From: Synaphobranchus kaupii
Taxonomy: Eukaryota; Chordata; Actinopteri; Anguilliformes; Synaphobranchidae
NCBI GenBank assembly: GCA_029718625.1
Contig: CM056383.1
Span: 17,570,722 to 17,634,721, forward strand
Direction of reading: 5' to 3'
Length of the DNA stretch: 64,000 nt
The notes beneath the pieces are model-generated. The model was not told where the DNA came from. It ran no database searches and worked only from the letters and a program-made list of their open reading frames with translations. The stretch's first letter is position 1. Each line of letters starts with the position of its first letter. Below are positions 46,214 to 58,151 of this stretch, in pieces. The position numbers and the translations under genes were made by a program.

Positions 46214-47348
46214 GTACTAGTGAAACAGTGAATAGTTAATATAGTAAAATCACTTCACCTTTGCAATAAAGTGAAAAGAACATTATTAAGTGTGAAAAGC
46301 ATAACAAACTGTGCACTGTTTTCATCAAAAAGAAATGTAACCTACGGTGGGGATTGAACATGGGTCTTCTAGATACCAAGCCATTGCTCCTGCCACTAAG
46401 CCATAACTGATAACCTGTGGCTGCCCACTGATTGATCACGACACATAATTTTCAATGTTTAAAACACAACAGTGATTTTTCATGAAGGAAAATGGTAATA
46501 GCATTTCCAAAATAACGGCCAATCCAAGATGGCAGCGACATATATGGGATATATATATGTTCCAGATGAGGAAATTGATCACTACAGCAAGTTTTAAATG
46601 TCTAACAAATAATGGTGATTTTTTATGAATTAAAAAAAATATATTATGCTCTATAGCGCCACCATTTGATTCTATTGAGCCAATACTTTAGAGTTTGGCT
46701 CAGAAGGTCAGTGCAAGTACAGAAACCAAATTTTATTAATATCCATTGAAGAATTGAAGTTATTAGCATTTTTGTGACTAGCCACGCCCACAACAGTTTT
46801 TATTGGCTTACTGCAATCAGGATATTTGGAAGATCAGGAAAATCCCTTCGTGATTCTTTAGAGAATCGTCCCCTGAACAACTAGGTGTGAGTTGCATGTT
46901 GATATGTCAAATGGTCTCGGAGGAGTTCGAATTTATAGGTTTTTCACAAAATGCAAATTTGCAAAAGATCCAATAAGGCAGACCTCATTGGTCCTAATGG
47001 CAGTTATTTGCCACGAACCAAGGAATTTAAGTAAAAAATAATTTTGAAGATAGGCTAAACGGTTCAAAAGTTATAGCCGAAAAAGTTTATAAAATTTCAC
47101 TTTGTCTCTATAGCGCCACCATCAGGTCAATTGGGTTGGAATTTGCTGTACATGTGTCGTGTCGCAGTGTCTACATGTGTGCAAAGTTTCAGCAAAAGTT
47201 ATCATGTGGTTTTGCTGCAATTGTACCAAATGTGGGAATAATTATAATAAAACCAGCAATAACAATAGGGTTCCAGCACTACGTGCTTGGACCCCTAATA
47301 ATAATAAAACCAGCGAAAACAATAGGGTTCCAGCACTACGTGCTTGGA
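46214..47348 (+). repeat. Composite repeat block with tRNA-like module and (TAA) ends
   Basis: After the TTAA element the about 300-bp module resumes, with a minus-strand tRNA-like stretch at about 46335-46412 (box-B-like ggttcaatcc eroded to tgttcaatcc). It is followed by one about 760-bp unit (46480-47240). The block ends with two copies of gggttccagcactacgtgct followed by tggacccctaataataa (47265-47345), apparently right ends of successive nested units. Confidence 0.7.
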
Positions 47349-47744
47349 CCCCTAAATATAGCTGCAAGCAGCGACTATACGGGGTCCAAGCATAAGGTTT
47401 GTAATTTTGTTGCAATCATGTTACATTGGTTTCCTTTTACAATTGAGTCTCGGAAGGTATACGTGAGACACATGTAGCTGCATGACATGAGTATCTAAAC
47501 ATGAATATGTATAAAAGGTCAAACTGTTTTCAGACCACCACCTTCATTTAATTCTGGGTAAACTGAATAATTTGAGAAGACATTCATGAAAGAGACCTTC
47601 AATCTGAGGCAATGCCTAGATATTAACTGAAAAAATGTCTTTTAGTGTTTCCTACCCACTTAATGTGAAAAAAAGATTTGTAGATGTGAAAAGCATAAGA
47701 AAGCGCATGTCGTGTTGTCGAAAAAAAACGCAACCTTTGGTACT

Positions 47745-47818
47745 CGGTGGGATTTGAACCCAGGCCACCGGCATCAAAGGCAATCGCTCTAACCACAAAA
47801 CCATTGCAGATGTTGTAT
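47745..47818 (-). repeat. tRNA-like module 2, best preserved
   Basis: On the minus strand: gtggttagagcgattgcc (box-A-like), then gcctgggttcaaatccc (box B, GGTTCAAATCC) and a closing caccgagtacc. Both internal RNA polymerase III promoter elements are recognisable at tRNA spacing. The acceptor stem is not clearly paired, so I do not call a tRNA gene. It is probably a tRNA-derived SINE-like module. Confidence 0.6.
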
Positions 47819-48049
47819 TGGACGAGGAGAATTATTGGAGGATATGGAGCATTTTTGATGAAGAATTTGGCAGGAAAAAGAACAACTTTATTAAAACTTT
47901 ATTTGTTTCACTCATTTAAGTACTAGTGAAACAGTGAATAGTTCATATAATAAAATCTCTTCGCCTTTGCAATAATGTGAAAAGAACATTATTAAGTGTG
48001 AAAAGCATAACAAACTGTGCATTGTTTTCATTGAAAAGAAAAGCAACCT

Positions 48050-48122
48050 ATGGTGGGGATTGAACCCGGGTCTCCAACAAACCAAGCCATTGCTCTTACT
48101 GCTAAGCCATAACAGATAACCT
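48050..48122 (-). repeat. tRNA-like module 3
   Basis: On the minus strand: tggcttagcagtaagagc, then gagacccgggttcaatcccc with a good box B (GGGTTCAATCC). It lies about 305 bp from module 2 within the same repeated text. Confidence 0.6.
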
Positions 48123-49715
48123 GTGGCTGCCTAGTGATTGATCACGACACATAATTTTCAATGTTTAAAACACAACAGTGATTTTTCATGAAGGGAAATG
48201 GTAATAGCATTTCCAAAATGGCGGCCAATCCAAGATGAGACATATATGGGACATACATATGTTCCAGATGAGGAAATTGATCACTACAGCAAGTTTTAAA
48301 TGTCTAAAAAATAATGGTGATTTTTTATGAATTTATGAATTAAAAGAAATATATTATGCTCTATAGCGCCACCATTTGATTCTATTGAGCCAATACTTTA
48401 GGGTTTGGCTCACAAGGTCAGTACAAGTATAGCAACCAAATTTTATTAAAATCCATTGAAGAATTGAAGAGTTATTAGCGTTTTTGTGACTAGCCACGCC
48501 CACAACAGTTTTTATTGGCTTGCTGCGATCAGGATATTTGGTAAATCAGGTAAATCGCTTTGGGATTCTTTAGAGAATTGTCCCCTGAACAAATCTCTGT
48601 GAGTTGCATGTTGATATGTGAAATGGTCTCGGAGGAGTTTGATTTTATAGGTTTTTCACAAAATGCTAATTTGCAAAAGATCCAATATGGCGGACCTCAT
48701 TAATCCTAATGGCAAAGTTATTTGCCACGAACCAAGGAATTTGACGCAACAACAATTTTGAAGATAGGCTAAACGGTTCAAAAGTTATAGCCCAAAAAGA
48801 TTATAGAATTTCACTTTGTCTCTATAGCACCACCATCAGGTCCATTGGGTTGGAATTCGCTGTACATGTGTCCTGTCACAGTGTCTACATGTTTGCTAAG
48901 TTTCATAGTTGTCAGTTTTGTGGTTAGGCCAATACCAGGGACAGAGAGAAATGGTAATAGCATTTCCAAAATGGCGGCCAATCCAAGATGGCAGCGACAT
49001 ATATGGGACATACTTATGTTCCAGATGAGGAAATTGATCACTACCGCAAGTTTTAAATGTCTAAACAATAATGGTGATTTTTTATGAATTTAAAAAAATA
49101 TATTATGCTCTATAGCGCCACGATTTGATTCTATTGAGCCAATACTTTAGACTTTGGCTCAGAAGGTCAGTACAAGTATAGAAATCGAATTTTTTAAATA
49201 TCCATTGAAGAATTGAAGAGTTATTAGCATTTTTGTGACTAGCCACGCCCACAACAGTTTTTATTGGCTTACTGCAATCAGGATATTTAGAAAATCAGGA
49301 AAATCGCTTCGTGATTCTTTAGAGAATCGTCCCCTGAACAAAAGGTTGTGAATTGCATGTTGATATGTCAAATGGTCTCGGAGGAGTTCGAATTTATAGG
49401 TTTTTCACAAAATGCTTATTTGCAAAAGATCCATTACGGCATACCTCATTCGTCCTGAAGGCAAATTTATTTACCACAAAGCAACGTATTTGAGGCAAAA
49501 ATAATTTTGAAGATAGGCTAAATGGTTCAAAAGTTATCGCCCAAAAAGTTTATAAAATTTCACTTTTTCTCTATAGCGCCACCATCAGGTCAATTGGGTT
49601 GGAATTCGCTGTACATGTGTCTTGTCGCAATGGCTACATGTGTGCAAAGTTTCAGCAAAAGTTATCATATGGTTTTGTTGCAATTGTACCAAATGTGGGA
49701 ATAATAATAATAATA

Positions 49716-52146
49716 AATATAGCTGGAAGCAGCGATTCCCGGGGACCGAGCGGCATTAGCGGCATTTGTCAAACACAGAAACCGCAAAATGGTAGACAAC
49801 TTGAGACAGGGTTGACCCAAAATACAAATATTTGTTTCTTATCAGGGCTTTTGCCATTGTTGATGGTATCTTAACCTGATCCAGTAAGGGCTTGCGTATT
49901 AAGTCTTTTAAGTTCAAGTGAAACAGTGAACAGTTAATACTGTTAAATTTCTTAACTTTTGCAATAAAAAGGTGTTTCTTAATGTGAAAACAACATTAAA
50001 AGAAGCATAGCATTTGCACAATAGCTTTGCCCAACATTAACTAAGCCATTGGTATCAAGCAGGAATTGAACCACTGACCACACACATGGAAATCCAAGAT
50101 TGTATCCACTAGGCCAAAGCAGGTTAACAGAAATCAGGAGGCCAAATAAGACTTGTGTGTTGCGGTATCAGATTGTTTTGGCTTACTGACTTCATAATTC
50201 AAACAGATAACAGGTAATATTGTGAAATTTCTTAGCCTTTGCAATAAAAAGAACATTCTTACAATGACGTGCACATTGTGTGCCTCAAAAAAAACTTAGG
50301 AACAGGTGGGGATCAAACCACCAACCTACTACACAGCAGTTACATGCCTTAACCACTAAGCTACAGGAACTTTCACAGTTGATATAGTAGGTAGACAACC
50401 TGTTAAGCAGAGATAGTGTACTTGGCGGATGGCATACCTGCCATCCCAACATTTGTATTTCTTTAGTGCCACCACGCAGATTGATTGGGTTAGAACTCCA
50501 GGGCTCAAGTCTTGATCTAACTCTCAATCAACCCACCAAGTTTCAGAACTTTATATCAAACGGTTTTAGAAGTACTAGCATTTATGCGATAAGCCACGCC
50601 CAATGCAAAATTCATTGGCTTCTCATTCGGCCAATGTTTGACATACGCCTTAGTAAAGTAATGCATGTATGTAGGGATGCGGGTTGAGAACCTTGAACGG
50701 GTTTGGTGCAAATTGGTCTAATTCTGTAGGAGGAGTAGCATTTTCTGTTTTACAAAAAATGCTAATTAGCAGAAAATCGATGATGGCAGACTTCATGGTT
50801 TCTTGAGGCAAATTTGTTGGGCAGGAATAGCGGGACGTATACACCAAATTTTGTGACTTTAGATCAAACGGGGCGTCGGCAGTGGGCGTGTCAATGATTT
50901 TTAGTTAATTTTTTAATATTTTCTTATATTTGGATCTATATAGCGCCACCACGTGGCTCAATTGGGTTGAAACTGGAGAGGTCAGGTCCAGATGTTACTC
51001 GTAAAAGACCTTCCAAGTTTCATAACTTTATGTGAAATGGTTTTGGAATTATTAGCATTTTTGTGATAAGCCACGCCCACTGGATATTTATTGGCTCGTC
51101 ATTCAGCCATCTTTTAAAATATCAAAATTCTGTATATTTGTTTTATGAAGCATGGTGTCTGGAGTGTGTTTACCAGGTTTCATGTAAATTGGTCAAATTC
51201 TATAGGAGGAGTAGTATTTTAAGTGTTTTACAAGTAATGCTAATTAGCGGAAAATCCAATAGGGCGGACTTTATGGGTCCTTGAGGTAAATTTGTTCAGA
51301 ATGAGCAAAGGGACCTGTATACCAAATCTTGTGACTCTAGGTTCTTTGAGGCAAATTTGTTCAGTATGAGCAGAAGGACCTCTATACCACATTTTGTGAC
51401 TCTAAATAAAACGGGGCGTATGCAGTGGGCGTGTCAATGATTTTTAGTGAATTTTTAAATATTTTCTTATATTTGGATCTATATAGCGCCACCACGTGGC
51501 TCGATTGGGTTGAAACTGTAGAGGTCAATTCCTCATCTTACTCTTAATAGACCTACCAGGTTTCATAACTTTCTGTGAAATGGTTTTGGAATTATCAGCA
51601 TTTTTGTGATACGTCACGCCCATTGAAAATTAATTGGCTCGTCATTCAGTCATCTTTTAAAATATCAGAATTCTGAATATAAGTTTTATGGGACATGGTC
51701 TAAGGAGTGTGTACACCAAGTTTCATCTCAATCGGTCAAATTTTGTAGGAGGAGCAGCATTTTAAGCGTTTTACAAAAAATGCTAATTAGCAAAAAATCC
51801 AATATGGCGGACTTTATGGGTCCTTGAGGTAAATTTGTTCAGAATGAGCAAAGGGACCTGTATACCAAATCTTGTGACTCTAGGTGAAACGGGGCATCGG
51901 CAGTGGGCGTGTCAATGTCAGAAATTTTGTCACGTGCACTACAGCGCCACCAGGTGTTCAATCTGCGTCATAATATAGAGGATCCAAAAGTTTGGCAATC
52001 CCAACAAGCTTGCCCAGTTTGGTGATTCTAGGCCAAACCAGCTCACAGGAATTTTAGGTGAAAGTTGAGAAAAAAAAAAGAAAAAAAAAGAATCTGAACA
52101 GATACAATAGGGTACCAGCAGCTACGCTGCTCTGTCCCCTAATAAC
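49716..52146 (+). repeat. Inner unit of the nested family, with about 540-bp subrepeats
   Basis: The unit begins atagctggaagcagcgattc and ggggaccgag. It ends with cagctacgctgctctgtcccc just before taataa, an inverted pair (ggggaccgag / ctctgtcccc). Inside, the landmark gcgccaccacgtggctc recurs at 50942 and 51484 (period 542). Two more tRNA-like modules lie at about 50050-50120 and 50298-50378 (minus strand). No coding sequence is found. Confidence 0.55.
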
Positions 52147-52260
52147 ACCAGCAATAACAATAGGGTTCCAGCACTACGTGCTTGGACCCCTAATAATAAT
52201 AATAAAACCAGCAAAAACAATCGGGTTCCAGCACTATGTGCTTGGACCCCTAATAAGATA

Positions 52261-53331
52261 ACTTCAAGACCGAAAGTCAAAAACTTTTTTCACGACAGAC
52301 AAAATTTCATCGTTTTACCACCATTTTGGACACCAAAAATGTGACATAGAAAACTGTGCCACATTTAGTCATGAATATTTAATTCATAAATAAACTTCAT
52401 ATGGCCCCTCATACATATACGTTTTGATAATGTTTTAGGGAACAATATTCATGAATACCAGAATAAAATACAGTAACATGTCTGATATTCTGCCTAGCAA
52501 AGATCCGGTAACGGTCGTTGTGCTTGGTGTCAATTGCCACAACGACCGTTATCGGGATCAGCACCTCCGGAAGCTAACCACAGAGGCTCCAAACCCCTAC
52601 TGCTTTACACAAACCCTTAACTGGGTATCCTATGGTGGCAGAAATTTTGGGGCGAGTTGATTTTTTTTTTTTGATATTCAAATTTAATATACCAAAAACA
52701 TTGTGGTGTCAAAAACGCAAAGACCGTTTTTCATATATTTTTTGACTTTTCAAAGTCAATAAAACATTTTATCTGGCATAAATTGGTCATCAAAACTAAG
52801 AAACTTATCCAATCTTCAAGTTGGCAACACGTGGTCGCTTGTTTACCTCGCGGACGCGCCAAGTCGCGAATTCATATACTTCGTGTCAACTCCGGAAGCC
52901 CTATAATGATCGTTACCAAGACGTTTTACTGCCTAAAAAATCATCCCAAATCAAACCCTTTGATGAACCATCGGCCGTCGATATAGCTCAAATCCATAAG
53001 GTAATGTACCGTTTTGTCTATTTATGGATACAATTTATTCTAATGTATATTTTCTTACATAACGCGCGTCGCGGTGTCAACTCAGATGGATGCAGTATTC
53101 TATCACATGATCAGGTGAATGAAGTGGAAACAGGGTTTGCAATGTTATTGTTCCATGTGGTATTCATAAACATAGGAAGGAATAAGAAATATGTGCACTT
53201 ACTGTGCCAACCAGGTCACTGGTGGACACCACGCGACAACCGTTACACAAAATGCATTTGTGTATTCTAATGCCATTTTCAGAAACCTGCCGTAAATATG
53301 CTATCTTTTCTTATATTTTTGTTGATACTAT
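52261..53331. other. Unassigned DNA with a strong hairpin
   Basis: No recognised gene. A near-perfect 18-bp stem with a 15-base loop lies at 52505-52555. The open frame 52821-53270 has no motif I recognise and no supporting context, so it is left uncalled. Confidence 0.4.
52505..52555. other. Hairpin, 18-bp stem and 15-nt loop
   Basis: The arm ccggtaacggtcgttgtg (52505-52522) pairs with cacaacgaccgttatcgg (52538-52555), with a single G-T wobble. The flanking gat and gatc bases extend it slightly with a bulge. No poly-T tract or transposon end explains it directly. Confidence 0.85.
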
Positions 53332-54795
53332 GTAGTCAAGCTGGAAAGTCTGCACACCCCTTTCACCTTCTCCACGTTTTATTACGTTACAGACTTTTAC
53401 TACAATAGATTGAGTTAATTTTTTGCCTGAAACATCTACACACAATAGCCAATAATGACAAAGTGAAAACAGGTTTTTAGAAAATATGCAATTTTATTTT
53501 ACAGACAAAAATAGGTTATTTAGGGGTTACATATCTGTACACACCCTTAGCCTAATACGTGGTTGCTGCACCTTTGGCAGCGATTACAGCTTCAAGGCGT
53601 CTTGGGAAAGAAGCTACGAGCTTGGCACACTTGTTTCTGGACATTTTTGCCCATTCCTCTTGGCATATCCTTGCAAGCTCCGTCAGGTTGGATGGGGAGC
53701 GTCGGTACACAGCCATTTTCAGCTCTTTCCACAGATGTTCAATTGGATTCAGGTCTGGGCTCTGGCTGGGCCACTCAAGGACATGCACAGACTTTCTCCG
53801 AAGCCACTCCTTTGTTCTCTTGGCTGTGTGCTTCGGGTCGTTGTCATGTTGGAAGGTAAACCTTCGCCCCAGTCTGAGGTCCAGAGCGCTCTGGAGCAGG
53901 GTTTCTTCAAGGATCTCGGTGTACTTAGCTGCATTCATCTTTCCCTCTATCAGGACTAGTTGCCCCATTCCCGCTGCTGAAAAACATCCCCACATCATGA
54001 TGCTGCCACCGCCATGCTTCACTGTAGGGATGGTATTAGCCAGGTGATGAGCGGTGCCTGGTTTCCTCCAGACGTGACGCTTGGTATTCAGGCCAAAAAG
54101 TTAAATTTTGGTTTCATCAGACCAGAGAATCTTGATTCTCATGGTTTGAGAGTCCTCTAGGTGCCTTTTGGCAAACTCCAAGCAGGCTGTGATGTGCCTT
54201 TTACTAAGGAGGGGCTTCCGTCTGGCCACTCTACTATAAAGGCCTGATTGGTGGAGTGCTGCCTGGATGGTTGATCTTCTGAAAGGTTCTCCCATCTCCA
54301 CAAGGATACGCTGGAGCTCTGTCAGAGTGACCCTCGGGTTCCTGCTCACCTCCCTGGCCAAGGCCCGTCTTCCCCGATTGCTCAGTTTGGCCGGGCGGCC
54401 AGGTCTAGGAAGATTCTTAGTGGTTCCAAACTTCCATTTACGAATGATGGTGGCCACTGTGCTCTTCGGGACCTGTAAAGCTGCAGAGATTTTTCCGTAC
54501 CCTTGTCCAGATCTATGCCTGAGGTCTGCAGATAATTCCTTTGACCCCATGGCTTGGAGTTTGCTCTGACATGCACTGTCAACTGTGGGACCTTATATAG
54601 GCAGGTGTTGGCAATCCCCAATCATGTCCAATCAATTGAATTTATCACAGGTGGACTCCAATTAAGTTGTAGAAACATCTCAAGCAGTATCAGTGGAAAC
54701 AAAATGCACCTCAGTTCACTTTTGGGTGTCATATCAACTTGTGTACATGTGATATTTTACATTTTGATTTTTAATAAATTAGCACAAATGGGGGT
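53332..54795 (-). mobile_element. Tc1 transposon, one end truncated
   Basis: The left end reads gtcaagctggaaagtctgca then cacacccctttcacc, a known style of fish Tc1 terminus. The transposase is on the minus strand. On the right, sequence after the start codon runs to about 54795 (tttttaataaattagcacaa) without a matching inverted end, so that end is lost. An L2 fragment follows. Confidence 0.8.
53552..54550 (-). pseudogene. Tc1 transposase with a single internal stop
   Basis: The gene starts MGSKELSADLRHRSGQGYG. The paired-like HTH spans residues 1-115, with GRPAKLSNRGRRAL between its two subdomains. The catalytic triad is visible: D in ILWSDETK, D in [10 protein letters not shown], and E in [11 protein letters not shown]. 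The C-terminus is [14 protein letters not shown]. The two open pieces (54550-54101 and 54022-53552) are in the same phase, separated by one TAA at 54101-54103 followed by uninterrupted coding sequence. Total is about 332 residues, close to the usual 340. A point mutation appears to be the only obvious lesion. Confidence 0.92.
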
Positions 54796-54824
54796 TGGAG
54801 GGCTGGACAAGTGCCCCCGCCAGG

Positions 54825-55180
54825 AGTAATCTATGGCTGCATAGCTAAGAAGACCAAGTTTCAGAAAACCATGCGGTCATGAGAGGGAAAACAATCATAC
54901 CCACCTATCAAGAGCCAGCCCAGGAAGATGGGGTCACAGCTGTTGACAGGTGACAGTAAGGATAGGATGCCACCCCACATTACTCTATGGCTAAATGCTT
55001 CTCTGGTCCTGTCTCCAGACTATAGCTCATTATAAGCCTGATTATAAAGGTGTGTTTTTAATCTAGACTTAAATATTGAGACTGTGTCTGATTCCCTTAT
55101 AAATTTTGGCAGTGTGTTCCGCAGTAGTGGCGCTCTGTAGGAGAAAGCTCTACCACCCGCCAAGTTTTTAGATATTCTTG
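54825..55180 (-). mobile_element. L2-clade LINE fragment, C-terminal coding end
   Basis: The minus strand encodes the end of an L2 ORF2. The text ctctgtaggagaaagctcta gives the GGRAF-SYRAPLL-type motif, followed by the 3' sequence around 'tctggtcctgtctccagact'. The larger L2 copy has the same region at 56690-57010. The fragment directly abuts the LINE segment starting at 55181. Confidence 0.75.
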
Positions 55181-55442
55181 CACTCATCAGATCAGTCCTA
55201 GATTATGGGTGTATGGTGTTCTGCTCAGCTGCACCTTCTACCTTGAAGCATCTAGATGTGGTCCATGCAAAGGCTTTGCGGTTATGCTGTGGAGACAACC
55301 CCGGTGTGTGCAATATTGGTGGGAATGGGGGAATTTCCTTTGTAGCTGAGGAAGCTCAAACTGATGATGTCATATTGGGCCACGTTGAAGGGCCACTTTG
55401 GTGCCCATCTGACATCTGTGGTGCTGCGGGATTGTTGGGAGT
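55181..55442 (+). pseudogene. I-clade LINE, plus-strand copy: RT C-terminal piece
   Basis: The segment encodes IRSVLDYGCMVFCSAAPSTL and LRLCCG, matching the minus-strand copy around 26100-26300. Downstream frameshifts garble the rest. It ends at gggagtat, where the L2 insertion begins; the minus copy reads gggagtatacagctaggccg across the equivalent point. Sequence for about 100 residues between 30109 and this piece is missing. Confidence 0.8.
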
Positions 55443-55965
55443 ATTCAATTCAATTCAATTCAATTTTATTTATATAGCGCTTTTCATAGACGACTGTCAC
55501 ACAGACGCTTTACAGAACAGAAAGGGGAGGAAAGGGGAAATGGGAAATGCCAGCTCTAAGCCCCCAGATAGCAGAGGTAAAAACTAGTAGGGAGAGAAAA
55601 CCCTCATACTGTAGCGAGAAAAAACTCCCCGATGCGAAGAAATCTCGAGAGGAACCCGGCTATTGGGGGGATGCCCATCCTCCACTGGCCTATGGGTTGA
55701 TTATTTCATAGGGAGGTATTCTACTCTGATGACTCCGTCATGTAGAGATCAGCAGTGGCAGGTGGGGGGCGCCTAGCTGGTCTTGGGCTGGAGCTCCGGG
55801 CCAGGAGGGGGGCGGGGGAAGGGCTCGGGAAACTCGGGAAACTTGGGCTAGAGCTCCGGGCAGGTGCCCAGAGCAGGGAAGAGGAAAAAAGAAAAAATAT
55901 TGTTAGGGGGTTCAGATGGTAGCAGAACAAGCAGAGCAGGAGAGACAGAGGTGCCTGCGTGCGAT

Positions 55966-56664
55966 TGTCATGGTTAGTGGCTGTCTCCTTTCGTTTTTAC
56001 CATGGTTTTCCATTTGGCGTCGCCTGAAGCTCTATCGGATTTTTTCTTCCTCCGTTCCGGTGTTTGGATCTCTCCGGGTCATTACCTCCGACACCTGTGT
56101 TTGGTTTCCGTCGGCTATAAATAGAGCTTAACTTCCGCTTTCCGGTGCTTCTAGATTGTTGTGGAGTTATTACTAGAAAGCCGGTATTGGTATAGGTTTA
56201 AGTCTTTAGCTTCTGTATCTCTGTTTGGTGTTATACAGAGACACAGCTATTTATAAGTTATAGGATTAGAATTTCTGGTTTTTCTGTCCTATCGTCCTCT
56301 ATTCTTTTCTTTTTGCCTGCAGCCTGTTTATTCTTTGTTCAGCTCCTTAGCCGACTGAGCTGTAGTTACAGGCTTGCTATTTTGTTCGTTTCTTTTCAGT
56401 TTTCTCGACCTCTTATATACGCAGATCAATTAGTGCGTGAGGTTCTTTCTTTTTGTTTGTTTCTCGCTTTTTAGCGAATTCTCGCCTCCGTTTGAGGTTG
56501 TTTTGTGTTAGCCTTGTGCTGGGGAAGTTTTGCTCCTGCTTTTCAGTTTCCCTTTCTTCCTCTAGTGCGGTTTAATTCCGCTTCTGTGGCGTGTCTTTTA
56601 GATACGCTTTCTGAATCCTTATCTGTCACGTTTGGTTCTCTATTTTCTAACCTAAAACCTGACA
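55966..56664 (+). mobile_element. Solo LTR inside the L2 element
   Basis: It begins TGTCATGGTTAGTGG and ends AAACCTGACA. A perfect 5-bp duplication gcgat lies at 55961-55965 and 56665-56669. A TATA-like ctataaatagag is at about 56115. The start TGTCATGG is shared with the LTR at 2431, so the two may be related families. Length is 699 bp. Confidence 0.85.
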
Positions 56665-57404
56665 GCGATAAGGAAACCCCGGCAGAATAAGGCTATGGCA
56701 GCATAGCTAAGGGCTAAACAGAGGCAGGTGCCAATACAGCCATGAGGGCAGGCTTGAGACAGTCACCACCAGACCATGACCGGTCCAGCTTAACACAGCA
56801 CTACCAATAATGATCCAGTGACAGCACTGACCGCTCAGTCCACCAGAGACTCTATAGCTAATGCCAGCCACCCACTCCTGCCCCTCAACTATAGGACAGA
56901 CTAAAAAGATGGGTTTTAAGCCTAGCTTTAAATAAACTGATAGTGTCTGCACCCCGAACATAAGCAGGCAATTTGTTCCATAGGAGAGGAGCACGATAGG
57001 AAAAGGCTCTACCACCTATGGTACTTTTAGCTATTCTAGGAATAACAAGGAGGCCTGCGCCCTGCGAACAGAGCGTTCGTGAGGGATTATAAGGGAAAAG
57101 TAAATCACTTAAATATAAGGGGGCAAGCCCATGTAAGGCTTTAAAGGTAAGTAACAGAATCTTTATAGTAATCTTAATAGTCTATTCGAAATTTGACTGG
57201 CAACCAGTGAAGTGAAGCTAACACTGGGCTGATGTGTTCAAATCTCCTAGTTCTCGTGAGAATACGAGCTGCTGTATTTTGAATTAGCTGAAGCCCTTTC
57301 AGAGAGGAATTAGCACATCCAGACAAAAGTGCATTACAGTAATCTAATCTAGAAGTAACAAAAGCATGGACTAGCTTTTCAGCATCATGTAGGGACAGTA
57401 TTTT

Positions 57405-58148
57405 TCAAATTTTTGAGATATTCCTCAAGTGATAGAAAGCAACTCTAGAGATGTCTTTAATGTGTGTATCAAATACGAGATCTGGATCAAACGTAACACC
57501 AAGATCTTTAATGACAGCACTTGAAGTGATTGAAATTCCATCAATGTTAAGCATATAGCCAGATAGTTTGCATCTCAGGGACTTGGGCCCCACTACCATT
57601 ACCTCTGTCTTATCAGAGTTTAGCAAGAGAAAGTTATGGGTCATCCATTCCTTTATATCTATAAGATAAGCTTCCATCTTTGACAGCTGGACAACTTCAT
57701 CAGGCTTGACTGATAGATACAGCTGGGTGTCATCTGCATAGCAGTGGACGTTAATGCCATGTTTACGAATGATTTGTCCCAGGGGAAGCATGTATAGAGA
57801 GAAGAGCAAAGGCCCAAGGACAGATCCTTGTGGTACTCCATATCTAACCCTAGACTTATAGGAGGAGTCATTGTTAAGATGCACAAATTGATATCGGTCT
57901 GATAAGTATGATCTAAACCAGGAAAGAGCCAGTCCACGGTGGCCAACAATATTTTCAAGCCTATCCAGAAGGATGAGGTGATCAACTGTGTCAAATGCTG
58001 CACTTAAATCTAGAAGCATGAGTACAGAGATGTAGCCACTATCAGAAGCAAGGAGTAGGTCATTGAATACTTTGACTAGGGCTGTTTCAGTGCTATGAGA
58101 GGGTCGAAAACCAGATTGAAAAACTTCCAATATTTGACTAGGGTGCAA
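57405..58148 (-). pseudogene. L2 ORF2 reverse transcriptase
   Basis: The frame contains [28 protein letters not shown] (RT motif A), [20 protein letters not shown] (motif B), [12 protein letters not shown] (catalytic YADD) and [17 protein letters not shown]. The order and wording are those of vertebrate L2/CR1-group LINEs. A stop near 58150 separates it from the preceding coding segment, and the C-terminal part below 57405 is in other frames. Confidence 0.92.
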
Positions 58149-58151
58149 AAA

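Larger units (their letters stand above)
47349..52193 (+). repeat. Outer unit of a nested repeat family with inverted ends
   Basis: The unit begins atatagctgcaagcagcgac and then ggggtccaagc. It ends near 52193 with gcttggacccctaataa, so the terminal ggggtccaagc/gcttggacccc is an inverted pair. It contains two tRNA-like modules (47745, 48052), two about 760-bp units, and the inner unit at 49716-52146. No open frame of note is present. Pairing of these particular ends is inferred from sequence complementarity and order. Confidence 0.5.

Noticed and set aside
47745..48122. Functional tRNA genes
   Set aside because: Box A and box B are present, but the acceptor stem and D arm do not pair, and similar degraded modules occur nearby. 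tRNA-derived repeat is more likely.
52821..53270. 149-residue plus-strand open frame
   Set aside because: No recognisable motif, no similarity to a family I know, and no supporting neighbours. Chance cannot be excluded.
53559..54047. 162-residue plus-strand frame
   Set aside because: Antisense to the Tc1 transposase catalytic domain.
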